Source: JAGWBF01 sp963663025 (GTDB lineage Bacteria > Chloroflexota > Dehalococcoidia > Lucifugimonadales > JAGWBF01). Taken from it: a stretch of DNA of 64,000 nt. Shown piece after piece: positions 48,668 through 57,548 of this stretch. The notes beneath the pieces are model-generated. The model had not been told where the DNA came from. It ran no database searches and saw nothing but the letters and a program-made list of their open reading frames with translations. Both the position numbers and the translations under genes were made by a program. The stretch covers positions 620,001-684,000 of the forward strand of contig OY760073.1 of assembly GCA_963663025.1 (NCBI GenBank), in the 5' to 3' direction. The number at the start of each line of letters is the position of its first letter. The first letter of the stretch is position 1.

Positions 48668-50614
48668 CTATTCGTCGAGATTCTCAATTTCGACTGGTTT
48701 CAGATTGTCCGCAGGGTTGAATCCGAATATGCGTGAGTAAAACTGGAACTCGGCCGAAAGGCACCGTTTTATTGTCTCCGCCTTGCGAAAGCCGTGCTGC
48801 TCCCCCTCGAAGGCCAGGTATGCTGTGGGCACTCCGTTAGCCTTTAAGGCGTTGAACATCTCCTGGGACTGGGCTGCGGGAACGATGGTGTCATCAAGTC
48901 CTTGGAAAAAGATTACCGGGCGTGACGAATATCCTGGAAAGTTGATGGGTGAGCGCTCCACGTACCTGCGGCGGTGCAGGGGATACGGGCCGACCAGCCC
49001 GACAAGACTATAGGCGTCGAACTTGTGAATGTCGGTGAGCAAAGCTTCCAAATCGCTTACCCCGAAGTAGCTGGCGCCGGCCTTGAACACATCTCTGAAA
49101 GTCAAGGACGCCAGGGCGGTGAACCCCCCGGCACTGGCTCCGCTGATGGCGATTCGGTCGCCATCCACATCCCCTCGCTGGACCATGTACAGGGCAGCGT
49201 TGACGCAGTCGTCCACATCCACCACGCCCCACTCGCCGATGAGGCGCTCCCGGTAGTCCCGCCCGTACCCGGTGCTGCCCCCATAGTTTACGTCCAGGAC
49301 CGCAAATCCCCGGCTGGTCCAGTACTGGACGGTGGGGTTGAGGTCCGTCTTTGCGGCGCTGTGTGGCCCGCCATGGCAGGTGACGAGCATGGGAGGCTTC
49401 TCACCTTCGGGGGCTGCAAAGTCCCGACTATACGGCGGATAGAAGAAGGCGTGGGCCGAAAGCCCATCGAATGTCGGGAATTCGATGGCCTCGGGAACGG
49501 ACATGCAGTCCGACGGTATCTCGTCGTCGCTTTCCGCCCTGAGGACAGCGACCTCTTCATCCTCGATGCTGATCTCCACAAGGGACATGGGCCGCGTGGG
49601 GGATCCGGCGACCAGCGCAACACGGCCCTGGCTGGCCTGGAGGTCGCCGTGCCCCATTTCGGTGAATGGGAACTCGATGGGTACCAGCCTTCCTTCATCC
49701 AGGAAGATGCGTCCCAGGCTCCAGGTTCCTTTTTGGACGTAGCTGCAGACCAGGGTGTTGGGAGAGTCGAACCCGTAGGAGCACATCCCGACCCACCAGT
49801 TGGCCTTGGAAAACTCGGCCTCCATAAGGAGCACGGGCTCCACCCAGCCGTGTCGCCACCTATACAGGTTGGCCCAGCCGGTCCGGTCAGAGATGAAATA
49901 CAGGTCGCCGGAGGGGGACCATTCGGGCTGTATAACAGCCTCATCCACGCTGCCGGCTACCAGGGTTGGTTCTCCCAGCTGTCCGTTGTTCTGGAAGGGC
50001 GCTGTCCAGAGGTGGGTGCCGTCCCAGGGCATATTGGGATGGTCCCAGGTGAGCCATGCCAGCCGTGCGCCGTCGGGGCTAACGCAGGGGGAGCTGTGAA
50101 AGTCATTGTCGGTCAAGAGTACCCTGGGGTCCCGCCTCCCCGCGGTATCCAGAGAGACGATTTCGCTAAGGGGATGGTCCGAATCGGGGTTGCTGTGGTT
50201 CTCGCGGATGCAGACCAGCCTGCCTTGACCAGGATGAAACACCTTGCTGCCGTACCGGAAGTTCCCTTCAGGAGTGATCGGCGCAGGCGCGCTGCCGGGA
50301 AGCTGGCGGTAAACCCGATGGTCTGCGCTGTTCGAAAAGTAGATGACCTCATCAGCCACGGTGAAGCCCCTGGTCCCGTATTCATTGACCATGCTTCCCA
50401 CGCTGAAACCCGGGGAAGTGACGTCCTCCATCCCACCTTGCCGGTTTCGCTTGACTATTACCGTCCGTCCGCCCTCGGCGGGGCGGACCTCGGCCCAGTA
50501 GGTGTCCGGTCCGTCCAACGAGATGCGAAGAAGACTGATGGCGCCGTGGGCGACCATGTCCAGCGAAACGGGAGACTTCCAGGACCCGAATGCTGCGACT
50601 ATAGGAAGGGTCAT
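48668..50614 (-). CDS. S9-family prolyl oligopeptidase/dipeptidyl aminopeptidase-like peptidase
   Basis: Serine peptidase with an N-terminal beta-propeller (residues about 1-380) and an alpha/beta hydrolase catalytic domain. ISGASAGGFTALASL is the nucleophile elbow (GxSxGG), GLDDTIVPAAQSQ the catalytic Asp segment and FEGEQHGFRKAETI the catalytic His. The propeller start ...FGSWKSPVSLDMVAHG is typical. No signal peptide, so cytoplasmic peptide degradation is likely. ATG50614 fits family N-termini; ATG50659 is in frame too and neither has a strong ribosome site. Confidence 0.92.
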   Translation of the reverse strand: MTLPIVAAFGSWKSPVSLDMVAHGAISLLRISLDGPDTYWAEVRPAEGGRTVIVKRNRQGGMEDVTSPGFSVGSMVNEYGTRGFTVADEVIYFSNSADHRVYRQLPGSAPAPITPEGNFRYGSKVFHPGQGRLVCIRENHSNPDSDHPLSEIVSLDTAGRRDPRVLLTDNDFHSSPCVSPDGARLAWLTWDHPNMPWDGTHLWTAPFQNNGQLGEPTLVAGSVDEAVIQPEWSPSGDLYFISDRTGWANLYRWRHGWVEPVLLMEAEFSKANWWVGMCSYGFDSPNTLVCSYVQKGTWSLGRIFLDEGRLVPIEFPFTEMGHGDLQASQGRVALVAGSPTRPMSLVEISIEDEEVAVLRAESDDEIPSDCMSVPEAIEFPTFDGLSAHAFFYPPYSRDFAAPEGEKPPMLVTCHGGPHSAAKTDLNPTVQYWTSRGFAVLDVNYGGSTGYGRDYRERLIGEWGVVDVDDCVNAALYMVQRGDVDGDRIAISGASAGGFTALASLTFRDVFKAGASYFGVSDLEALLTDIHKFDAYSLVGLVGPYPLHRRRYVERSPINFPGYSSRPVIFFQGLDDTIVPAAQSQEMFNALKANGVPTAYLAFEGEQHGFRKAETIKRCLSAEFQFYSRIFGFNPADNLKPVEIENLDE

Positions 50615-50822
50615 GCGAAAAGCCTGCCTTAGGGGTATATCTAAAGGAAATGGCCTCATAAAGCGTACCAGAATGCCACTTCTCCTGCTATATAATTGGC
50701 GGCGTCCACGATTGGATGGAAAGTGAAAGAAACTACTTGACGCGGCCTTGGGCCATTCAACCAGACGTGACGCGGCGAATTTGGAATGAATTGGAGCACT
50801 TTAATTCGGAGGAAACCCATTA

Positions 50823-51818
50823 ATGCCTGAAACTTATGACGTAGTTATTTCGAGCCCATTCCCCAATTACGATTTCTTCTCCCAGCGAATGATGGAGTTG
50901 TGCGGCCAGATGGGACTCAGCTTCTTCTTCGTAAATGATGTTTGGGTAAAGGAGTTCACGGAAAAGCTGACGAACAAAGAGGTGTCTGCCAGGGTGCTCC
51001 TGGACCTGTCCGCCTCCCAAACTGAGGAAGACGACCCATACACGATACTGGCCAAGGAGGTCAAGAGACAGAAAGGGTACATTATCGACGACCCGGACGT
51101 CACCGCAAGGGTGGCCCACAAAGGACACTTTCACAAGGTTCTCCAGCAAAACAACGTCCCGGTGCCCGAGACGATTATCGTCCAAAGAGACGATCTGTAT
51201 AGTTTCGAAGTTACCGATGAGGTGGCCAGCAGGGTGGGCACACCCTTCGTGGTCAAGCCGGCATGGGGGGATTCGGGCGTAGGGGTTGTCGTTGGGGCCA
51301 CTTCCAAGAAGGACCTTCTGCAATCGGCGGAGGAAACACCTCTCTCGGACGCATTCCTGCTCCAGAGCTTGGTCACGCCCAAACGGCTTGGACGCTACTT
51401 GGGATGGTTCCGCCTGTACTACATATGCGGCGAGGTCATTCCATGCTGGTGGGACCCCTCCACCCATGAATACCACTTGGTCGCACCCAGCGAGATGCGC
51501 CGTTACCACCTGTCCCCCCTGCGGCGCATCGTGCGGGGGATAGCCCAGGTATCCAAGATGAAGAAGTTCAGCTGCGAGGTCTGCCTGGACGAGGACGGGA
51601 AGTTCTATGCGGTTGACTACGTGAACGCCGACCCGGACATGAATCCCCAGTCATACTACGACAACGGGGTCCCCGATGAGGTGGTGCGCCACATCGTTTG
51701 GCTGCTCTTCATCGATGCTATGCGGGTCGTCAAGCGAGGTCATGGATTCTTCGATGAGGAGCTTGAAGAGGCCCAAGCGGACTGGCTCGAGCAGCGCCGC
51801 CTGCAGCAGGGCAAGTAG
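50823..51818 (+). CDS. ATP-grasp domain protein
   Basis: 331-aa ATP-grasp enzyme, so it probably joins a carboxylate to an amine or thiol with ATP. Visible: an N-terminal pre-ATP-grasp region (YDVVISSPFPNYDFFSQRM), the ATP-binding segment TPFVVKPAWGDSGVGVVVG, and metal/phosphate residues CEVCLDEDGKFYAVDYVNADPDMN. Resembles RimK/D-Ala-D-Ala-ligase-like folds but no specific subfamily is recognised. GGAGG lies 10 nt before the ATG. Standing alone between divergent and convergent genes, it has no context to suggest a substrate. Confidence 0.83.
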   Translation: MPETYDVVISSPFPNYDFFSQRMMELCGQMGLSFFFVNDVWVKEFTEKLTNKEVSARVLLDLSASQTEEDDPYTILAKEVKRQKGYIIDDPDVTARVAHKGHFHKVLQQNNVPVPETIIVQRDDLYSFEVTDEVASRVGTPFVVKPAWGDSGVGVVVGATSKKDLLQSAEETPLSDAFLLQSLVTPKRLGRYLGWFRLYYICGEVIPCWWDPSTHEYHLVAPSEMRRYHLSPLRRIVRGIAQVSKMKKFSCEVCLDEDGKFYAVDYVNADPDMNPQSYYDNGVPDEVVRHIVWLLFIDAMRVVKRGHGFFDEELEEAQADWLEQRRLQQGK

Positions 51819-51873
51819 CAACCCTAGACGCAGGAATCTCAGCCAATAAACCCAACCTACATGCGCAGGACCC

Positions 51874-53250
51874 TCACACGATGAGGCTCAGCGCCAGGCT
51901 GGCCGACCCCAGGTACAAGAGGAAGCCAAGGACATCTGTGAAGGTGGTTACGATCACTGCGGATGCAACGGCCGGGTCTATGCCCATCCTCCGGAGAAAC
52001 AGGGGTACTCCAGCCCCCGTTGCTCCCGCAACCACCATGTTTCCAACCATAGCTACCGCAAGCACCAGGGCCACACCCACATTACCTGTCCACAGGAGAC
52101 CGACGGCCCCTACCAGGACGCCCAGGAGCACTCCGTGCAGCAGTCCCAAGGTGATTTCCCGCCTCAAAAGGCGTCCCTGCTGAACGCTCACCAGCTCTCC
52201 CAGGGCGATGGACCTAACTATCATGGTCAGGGTCTGAGTGCCTCCTATTCCGCCTTGGCCTGCTATGACGGGCAGAAAGGCCGCCAATATTACCGCCTGG
52301 GCCAGGACGGAGTCGAAGAGGCTGATCGTAGCCGCCGAAAGGAAGGTGGTCACAAGGTTGATCGCCAGCCAGGGCAGCCGGGTACGCACAGCATCTGCAA
52401 TCGACTCCGGGCCGGGCTCGGCCAACACGGCTCCCATCTTGAGCATCTGCTTCGTATGCTCTTCAACGACCGCGGTCTCGAGAAAATCCAAGGGCACAAC
52501 ACCTATCAGCTTCTCCTCGGACACCACGGGAAGCTGCACTATGTTGTAGTGGTTCCGCAGCCGGACGCACTCGGACTGGGGGGTGTCCTCACTCACAGTT
52601 ACCGGCGCCGGTAGAGTTGCATCGGAGATGGGGACCTCCTCGGGGAGCTTGGCTAGGTCGGCCATGGTCACCTGTCCTATCAACTCTCCTTCATCCCCCA
52701 CCACGTAAACCCGGTTGAACTCGTAGAGAGGCTCTCCCATCTCTCGGAGACCTGCTCGGGCATCGGAGATCGTTGCTCCGGCTCTGACTGTTGGGTACAC
52801 CGGCACCATAAGGGCCCCCGCCGTACCTGAGGGGCCCTCCAGGATCTGGGTGTCGGGTATGGGTTGCTCCAGGGTTTTGGCTACTTGGCGCGCCTGGGTC
52901 TTCGGTAGCCTTAGGAGCGTGTCCAGGGCCACAATGGGATTCACCTGGGTCAGCACACCGGAAACCAGCCGGGACCCCAGCCGGGTGACTATTCGCCCGG
53001 CCAGCAGGGGATTCATCTGCCGGAGCATCCAAGTTACGGTTTCGGGCCCCATCAGCGCCAGGAGGCCATCTCGGCTGGCCTTGGGAAGGGCGATGAGGAT
53101 GGCGCCGATGTCGGCGGGGTGGAGCCAGGTCAGGCGGGCCAGGGCGGAGTCCTGGTCTCCGGCTTTCATGAGTTCTCGGACCTCATCGGCAATGGCCGAC
53201 GCCTCTTCAGGCGATATAGCGTGGGTCAGTTCTGGTTGGGCAATTTCCAT
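51874..53250 (-). CDS. mgtE: Magnesium transporter MgtE
   Basis: Mg2+ channel of the inner membrane. Domains: MgtE N-superhelical domain (residues about 20-130, LTWLHPADIGAILIALPKASRDGLL), a CBS pair (about 135-260) that senses Mg2+ and five C-terminal helices (about 285-458) with the pore segment AAFLPVIAGQGGIGGTQTLTMIVRSIALGEL. 458 aa is full length. The 5' region is long and non-coding; I see no M-box consensus in it. Confidence 0.95.
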   Translation of the reverse strand: MEIAQPELTHAISPEEASAIADEVRELMKAGDQDSALARLTWLHPADIGAILIALPKASRDGLLALMGPETVTWMLRQMNPLLAGRIVTRLGSRLVSGVLTQVNPIVALDTLLRLPKTQARQVAKTLEQPIPDTQILEGPSGTAGALMVPVYPTVRAGATISDARAGLREMGEPLYEFNRVYVVGDEGELIGQVTMADLAKLPEEVPISDATLPAPVTVSEDTPQSECVRLRNHYNIVQLPVVSEEKLIGVVPLDFLETAVVEEHTKQMLKMGAVLAEPGPESIADAVRTRLPWLAINLVTTFLSAATISLFDSVLAQAVILAAFLPVIAGQGGIGGTQTLTMIVRSIALGELVSVQQGRLLRREITLGLLHGVLLGVLVGAVGLLWTGNVGVALVLAVAMVGNMVVAGATGAGVPLFLRRMGIDPAVASAVIVTTFTDVLGFLLYLGSASLALSLIV

Positions 53251-53928
53251 AGGTCAATCTCCGGGCATGATTGGATTCAGCACATGGCCGGCAGCGGAGG
53301 AATGGCGAAGGTGAGCTGCCGTACCTAGCTACTGCGAAAAGGTACAGTGGTGCCTTAAACCGGAAAGGCCAGCCGGGATTCCGTGCCGCCTTTGTGTCCC
53401 CGCCATCGCTGTCAGAAAGTGGTCGGACTACGGCCCCTGCTCTCTACTGTATGACCCGCGTCACAACGCGCCATGGCTGAGCGTCTGGTCCGGATCTTGA
53501 AGGATAGCGTTCCGGGGCTAGTGTTGGTGCGGATGCGAATGATGGCCCCCGCCGGGGGCCTCCGGGGCATCCACTCAGCAGCCGGGATGGCCTGGCCGTC
53601 CACAGCAGAGGCGCCTCGTCCGAATTCTGATGAACAGGCTCTGGACCATTAGCCCCAGTCGAGTGGGCCACGGATCGGGCGCAGTCCATATTATTCTCAC
53701 GGACCGGAGCATTGCGCGGATCATGCCCAGAGTATATCAGGGATGGTTTCCGTTTACCTGTTGCGCTTCAGGCCCGCAGCCAGACCCAGATACCGGGAAA
53801 CCGTGTTGCGACGCGCCCCGTCAAGTGGATGACCAACAGGGCCTTCGAAGCTGTTAGCAAGGCTGAGCCTTCCCGGGGGTAGTCCCGTTGGCTGGCTGTC
53901 CCTCGAATCTAATCCCTGTCTCGTCCCG
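53251..53928. other. Long non-coding stretch upstream of mgtE
   Basis: 678 bp with no credible reading frame on either strand. It contains a strong GC hairpin GGCCCCC-GCC-GGGGGCC (53542-53558). On the minus strand it would be the mgtE leader; I compared it by eye with the M-box (ykoK) core and saw no match. A remnant of a lost gene is possible near 53754-53850, where one minus frame stays open. Confidence 0.4.
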
Positions 53929-54165
53929 CTATCGCTCTTGGTGGAAAAAGTGGTAGAGGTACCAGGTGGTATCTTCGGGGCCATCGGTGGGTGGAGCAAT
54001 CTCGCAGCCGTGGGCCTTAGCGAAAAGGGTCTCGCACTCCTGGGCTTTGGCCTTGCTTGTGTACTCCTCGAGCACCTCCTCGCGGTGCATCGAGTGAAAC
54101 TTCCCCAAGCGCCATTCCGTCAGGCGGTCCTGGGGCTTCATCGAAATTCCAACTCTACATTGCAT
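53929..54165 (-). CDS. Small hypothetical protein, GIY-YIG-like pattern
   Basis: 78-aa protein. CRVGISMKPQDRLTEWR, EEYTSKAKAQECETLFAKAHGCE and TTWYLYHFFHQ fit, in order, the layout of small GIY-YIG-like proteins found in phages and mobile DNA (short strand, Arg-bearing helix, helix, final aromatic strand). ATG54165 has AGGGGG 6 nt upstream, better than ATG54195. Function unknown; nuclease activity is not implied, since the GIY/YIG residues are not clear. Confidence 0.5.
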   Translation of the reverse strand: MQCRVGISMKPQDRLTEWRLGKFHSMHREEVLEEYTSKAKAQECETLFAKAHGCEIAPPTDGPEDTTWYLYHFFHQER

Positions 54166-54223
54166 TGTTATCCCCCTCTGTGCCAATTGCATCAATTTGA
54201 GTTAGGTGAGTCCTGACCAGTGT

Positions 54224-54246
54224 AAGCCTTCCAATTACGAAGGCTT
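54224..54246. repeat. Perfect 8-bp inverted repeat
   Basis: AAGCCTTC-N7-GAAGGCTT in the gap 54166-54512. No T-run follows on either strand, so it is a possible operator or structural element. The rest of the gap shows no gene. Confidence 0.45.
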
Positions 54247-54512
54247 CGGAGAATGGCCGTACCGACCTGCAAGCAACCATCTATTCGTCCAGTTAGCCTC
54301 CGCCTAGGTAGGTCTGCCCAAGCTGCCCAGAGCGAGCACGCTCCAGCTGACCCTTATCAAGCTTATGAGAGGACCGGGACGACGGCTCCAGCTTTCTCCA
54401 TGCACGATGCACTATATCATCGGACTGGCGTGGATAGCCCAAGGTTTTGGCAACCGTTAATAGCCAATTTCACGCCCAAGGGCTGATCCCTCGATTCGCT
54501 TCCCTGTGCCCT

Positions 54513-54929
54513 TTATGGCGACGTATTTCCGGTATTCTCCATCAAGATTGCTCCCGGCATCCTCGCTAGACCGCGGTCGAAGGTGTAGAGGGGCGTTGCT
54601 CCCGCCCGCTCCGCCGCTGTAAGGATCATCAAGTCCGAGAATCCGGTGCCTCCCTGCCGATAGCGATGGGCAACTGCGGCCACGTCATCGGAATTCTCGA
54701 CGACGAGAGTGTCGGAAGCCGTTAGGTCCATCAATGCCTCCGCAACCTGGGTGCGCGGGAAGCGGTAGCTGCGTTCCAGCACCCAGGCGATCTCAACGAT
54801 GACCTCTCGACAAATGAATCCCGGATTGTCGGGTGTCAACCCTTCGAGCAATGAGCGTGCCGCTTCGGTATGTTCAGCGTTGTCCCCCACCAGGTAGCGT
54901 ACGATCACATTCGTGTCCAGGGCGGTCAT
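54513..54929 (-). CDS. PIN-domain toxin (VapC-type)
   Basis: 138-aa PIN-fold ribonuclease. TALDTNVIVRYL provides the first acidic site, ICREVIVEIAWVLERSY the Glu helix and GTGFSDLMILTAAERAGATPLYTFDRGLAR the later Asp residues, so the four-acid centre is intact. The ATG overlaps the antitoxin stop by 4 nt. VapC toxins cleave tRNA or rRNA; the target here is unknown. Confidence 0.9.
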   Translation of the reverse strand: MTALDTNVIVRYLVGDNAEHTEAARSLLEGLTPDNPGFICREVIVEIAWVLERSYRFPRTQVAEALMDLTASDTLVVENSDDVAAVAHRYRQGGTGFSDLMILTAAERAGATPLYTFDRGLARMPGAILMENTGNTSP

Positions 54930-55159
54930 TCCTTAGTCGCTCCCTCCGCGACGGCCTGGTTCATGTCTTCCAAGCTCACCGGCGGGCCGTCATACCTGAG
55001 GCTGCCGAACAGCCGGCTGGTGGACCGGACGGGCATTATCAGCACGCCCTCGTCCAGGATGACATATCGGACCCTGTCCCCTGCCTTTACTGCCAGCGAG
55101 TCCCTGACGGCTTTGGGCAATGTGGTCTGGCCTTTCACGGTTATGCTGGATTCGAACAT
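54926..55159 (-). CDS. AbrB/VapB-type antitoxin
   Basis: 77-aa SpoVT-AbrB-fold DNA-binding protein: SSITVKGQTTLPKAVRDSLAVKAGDRVRYVILDEG is the swapped-hairpin domain, followed by a toxin-binding C-terminal tail (LFGSLRYDGPPVSLEDMNQ). First gene of the pair and coupled to the PIN toxin (ATGA). Expected to bind the toxin and repress the operon. Confidence 0.9.
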   Translation of the reverse strand: MFESSITVKGQTTLPKAVRDSLAVKAGDRVRYVILDEGVLIMPVRSTSRLFGSLRYDGPPVSLEDMNQAVAEGATKE

Positions 55160-55351
55160 TTAAGGCGCTCCTGTATTTGAAAGAGTATCTGTTGGCCTTA
55201 CATTATGGATTAAAGTAATGACAACCGCAAGAATGTCAGCCTGTGGTGGTGCGAGCGAGCGGCGCGGTTAGAACAATGGAGGGAGAGTTGGTGTTCAGAG
55301 AGTCTATTGGGTTGCCCTGAGAATTGGCGGCAAGTTTCTTGATTTAGACAT

Positions 55352-56008
55352 TCAACAGGACGACTGCAATATGACGGCCTCTCTACGCCGCCAAGGCTTC
55401 CAGTTCAGGTCCAGACGACGACGACCCCCAGACATCTCGCGGGCGCAGCGACGATCAACATGAGACCAACTTAGTTCCTCCGATGAGTTTCGCTTCTCGC
55501 TAAGGGGGCAGAAACTCGCTTCCACCTGAACAGGACTTTTGAAGGAAATGATGGGGATATTGATATTGACCACCTCGCGAAACCCCCCAGCGGTTACGTC
55601 GTTGACCCTTTCTTCGAGCCGTTCGATCTCCCCTTTTGCTGACTCATCGCAGGCATCGCAGCCGCATCTTGGATAAGTCTCGTGGAACCATCGCCCAAAT
55701 CGGACATTGAGGCCGGGGAAGGTCGTGAATGTCACTACGATAGGGGCGGCGTCAGGATCCTTGGGAGTTAGTCTGACATCCGGACTGGCAATGCCAAAGT
55801 CGGCACGCTCGAGGCCATATCCTTCGGTGCGGTCAACCTCGAACCGTTCTTCCAGCCGCCCGATTACTTCCAGCGCTGCGGAGTGCAACGGGCGAAATCG
55901 CTCAAGATTGGTCAGCCGGCCTAAAGCTTCCTCAGGAGGCGACACCACAGGCAGGCCCCATGATGAATCCTCCGTCTCCGACCTATTTGATTTAAACCAC
56001 TTAGGCAT
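55352..56008 (-). CDS. Hypothetical protein with a CxCxxC motif (DUF6226-like?)
   Basis: About 218 aa. The mid part VTFTTFPGLNVRFGRWFHETYPRCGCDACDESA carries a distinctive CGCDAC motif after a beta-strand region. This recalls the uncharacterised DUF6226 group of actinobacterial proteins, but I cannot verify that. The C-terminus is basic. No signal peptide. ATG56008 fits a GAGGA site 9 nt upstream better than ATG56038. Sits alone between a VapBC-like pair and the tRNA gene, an accessory-looking neighbourhood. Confidence 0.6.
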   Translation of the reverse strand: MPKWFKSNRSETEDSSWGLPVVSPPEEALGRLTNLERFRPLHSAALEVIGRLEERFEVDRTEGYGLERADFGIASPDVRLTPKDPDAAPIVVTFTTFPGLNVRFGRWFHETYPRCGCDACDESAKGEIERLEERVNDVTAGGFREVVNINIPIISFKSPVQVEASFCPLSEKRNSSEELSWSHVDRRCAREMSGGRRRLDLNWKPWRRREAVILQSSC

Positions 56009-56139
56009 CGGTCTAGGTCCTCTTGGACTCCCGAACACTCGATCACAGGCCAGCTAGCCGCAGGTAAGAAAAACTGGGACTGAGTGGGCCTACAACTCCC
56101 GAAGAAAGATCAGGGAGAGGCTCTTGGCTTTAACAGGCA

Positions 56140-56216
56140 TGGTGGGCGGTAGTGGACTTGAACCACTGACCTCTGCGATGTCAACGCAGTACTCTAACCA
56201 GCTGAGCTAACCGCCC
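56140..56216 (-). tRNA. tRNA-Val (anticodon GAC)
   Basis: 77 nt with 7-bp acceptor stem GGGCGGT/ACCGCCC, D-arm GCTC...GAGT, anticodon stem CTGCG/CGCAG with loop TTGACAT (anticodon GAC), T-arm AGTGG-TTCAAGT-CCACT, discriminator A and encoded CCA. Reads GUC and GUU. Confidence 0.96.
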
Positions 56217-56325
56217 ACAGGGGTGCCGTACCTGCCAGTTTACCGCAATGGGGGATGGGCTTCAACACGTCCAGCTTCCACGGCGAAGGGGAGCCGCGTG
56301 GGTCGGAGTGCCACGCCCTTGCTGA

Positions 56326-56414
56326 GGTTGTCCGTTCGCCCTGAGGGAAAACGAAGGGGAACGGACAACCTGGCCCAGGTTACCCAAGGGTCTTGATTGG
56401 CGGGGAACGACGAA
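56326..56414. repeat. Intergenic hairpin repeat, copy 2
   Basis: Perfect 11-bp inverted repeat GGTTGTCCGTT...AACGGACAACC (56326-56370) with inner stem CCCT/AGGG, then 34 nt, then GAACGACGAA (56405-56414). Same length and layout as copy 1 at 29667-29755. The gap 56217-56473 holds no gene. Confidence 0.75.
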
Positions 56415-56473
56415 TAGAGCGCCGCAGTGTCGGGGGAAGCCGCAGTTCAGAGGGCTAGACGGGTGGAGAGAAG

Positions 56474-57529
56474 CTAGGCGGGCCAGGCGGCGCCGAAGAG
56501 CTCGGATATGTGCCCGATGCCGTGCTCGCCTATGTAGGCGTAGAGGCCGTCGAGGACCGCCAGGGGTGCCCAGAAGTCGGCCAGGTTGGCTGAACCTACC
56601 TGCACCGCCGTGGCCCCGGCGTACAGGAACTCCAGCGCATCATCGGATTTGAACACGCCGCCCACCCCGATCACCGGGACATTCACAGCCTGTGATGCCC
56701 TATAGACCAGGGCAAGAGAGATGGGCTTCAAGGCAGGGCCGGAAATGCCCCCGGTTATCCCGCCCAGGATGGGGCGGCGGGAGTCTAGGTCTATGACCAT
56801 GGCGGGGACGGTGTTGACCAGGGTTATGGCGTCGGCGCCAGCGCCTTCCACCGCCCTGGCTATGGGAACGATGTCGGGAACGTTGGGGCTGAGCTTGGCG
56901 ATCACGGGAAAGGAGGTCGAGTCTTTGACCTTCTGCACCGTCTCGGCCGCCAGCTCCGCGCTATGGCTGTAAACAGCCCCGTTGTCCACGTTGGGACAGC
57001 TGAGGTTCAGCTCCAAGCCGACGATCCCCGGTGTCTCGTCGGCCATGGAAGCCATGTCGCCGAACTCCTGGACCGTCTCTCCCGCCAAGCTGAGGATAAC
57101 CGGCACATCCCAGTGTTCCCAGTAGGGTGCGTGCTGAGAGAGGATGTTGTGGATGCCCGGGTTGGTCAGTCCGATGGAGTTCAGGTAGATGTCCTCGCCC
57201 GCTTCCTGGGCCCTGCGCCAACTCTGGGGATGCCACCTGGGTTCGGGGTTCCCCTCCCGGGGCTTCATGGTCACGGTCTTGGCCACCACAGCGCCCAGGC
57301 GCTCGAAGTCTATTCTGCCCGACTCTTCGGGAGGTTCGACCAGGGGAAGCTGCCTGCCTCGGGAAACGGGATGAACGATCTGTCCGCGGAGGTCCTGGCC
57401 GACCAATGCCCTGCCATAGCCGTCCCATCCAAAGGTTCCTGATGCGATCATCACCGGGTTTCGAAGCTTGAGCCCGGCGGGATGGGACGGCGCCAGATCT
57501 ACGGCTAGGGACGATTCTTCGGCAGACAA
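56474..57529 (-). CDS. pyrD: Dihydroorotate dehydrogenase, class 1
   Basis: FMN enzyme that oxidises dihydroorotate in pyrimidine synthesis. GLKLRNPVMIASGTFGWDGYG is the start block, EDIYLNSIGLTNPG the substrate loop, LELNLSCPNVDNGA contains the catalytic Cys of class 1, and VPVIGVGGVFKSDDALEFLYAGATAVQVG the phosphate-binding end. 351 aa, somewhat longer than the usual about 305 because of an N-terminal insertion. Class 1B would need a PyrK subunit, not seen here. Follows rpoC after 19 nt on the same strand. Confidence 0.93.
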   Translation of the reverse strand: MSAEESSLAVDLAPSHPAGLKLRNPVMIASGTFGWDGYGRALVGQDLRGQIVHPVSRGRQLPLVEPPEESGRIDFERLGAVVAKTVTMKPREGNPEPRWHPQSWRRAQEAGEDIYLNSIGLTNPGIHNILSQHAPYWEHWDVPVILSLAGETVQEFGDMASMADETPGIVGLELNLSCPNVDNGAVYSHSAELAAETVQKVKDSTSFPVIAKLSPNVPDIVPIARAVEGAGADAITLVNTVPAMVIDLDSRRPILGGITGGISGPALKPISLALVYRASQAVNVPVIGVGGVFKSDDALEFLYAGATAVQVGSANLADFWAPLAVLDGLYAYIGEHGIGHISELFGAAWPA

Positions 57530-57548
57530 GGCCTAGCTGGGGTCCTCC

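Noticed and set aside
53444..53689. 81-codon minus-strand frame upstream of mgtE
   Set aside because: Low-complexity Pro/Arg/Ser sequence typical of antisense or non-coding GC-rich DNA; no start signal.
53251..53928. M-box riboswitch before mgtE
   Set aside because: Conserved M-box strings were not found on the minus strand.
54253..54486. 77-codon plus-strand frame
   Set aside because: No ribosome site, no family resemblance and atypical composition.
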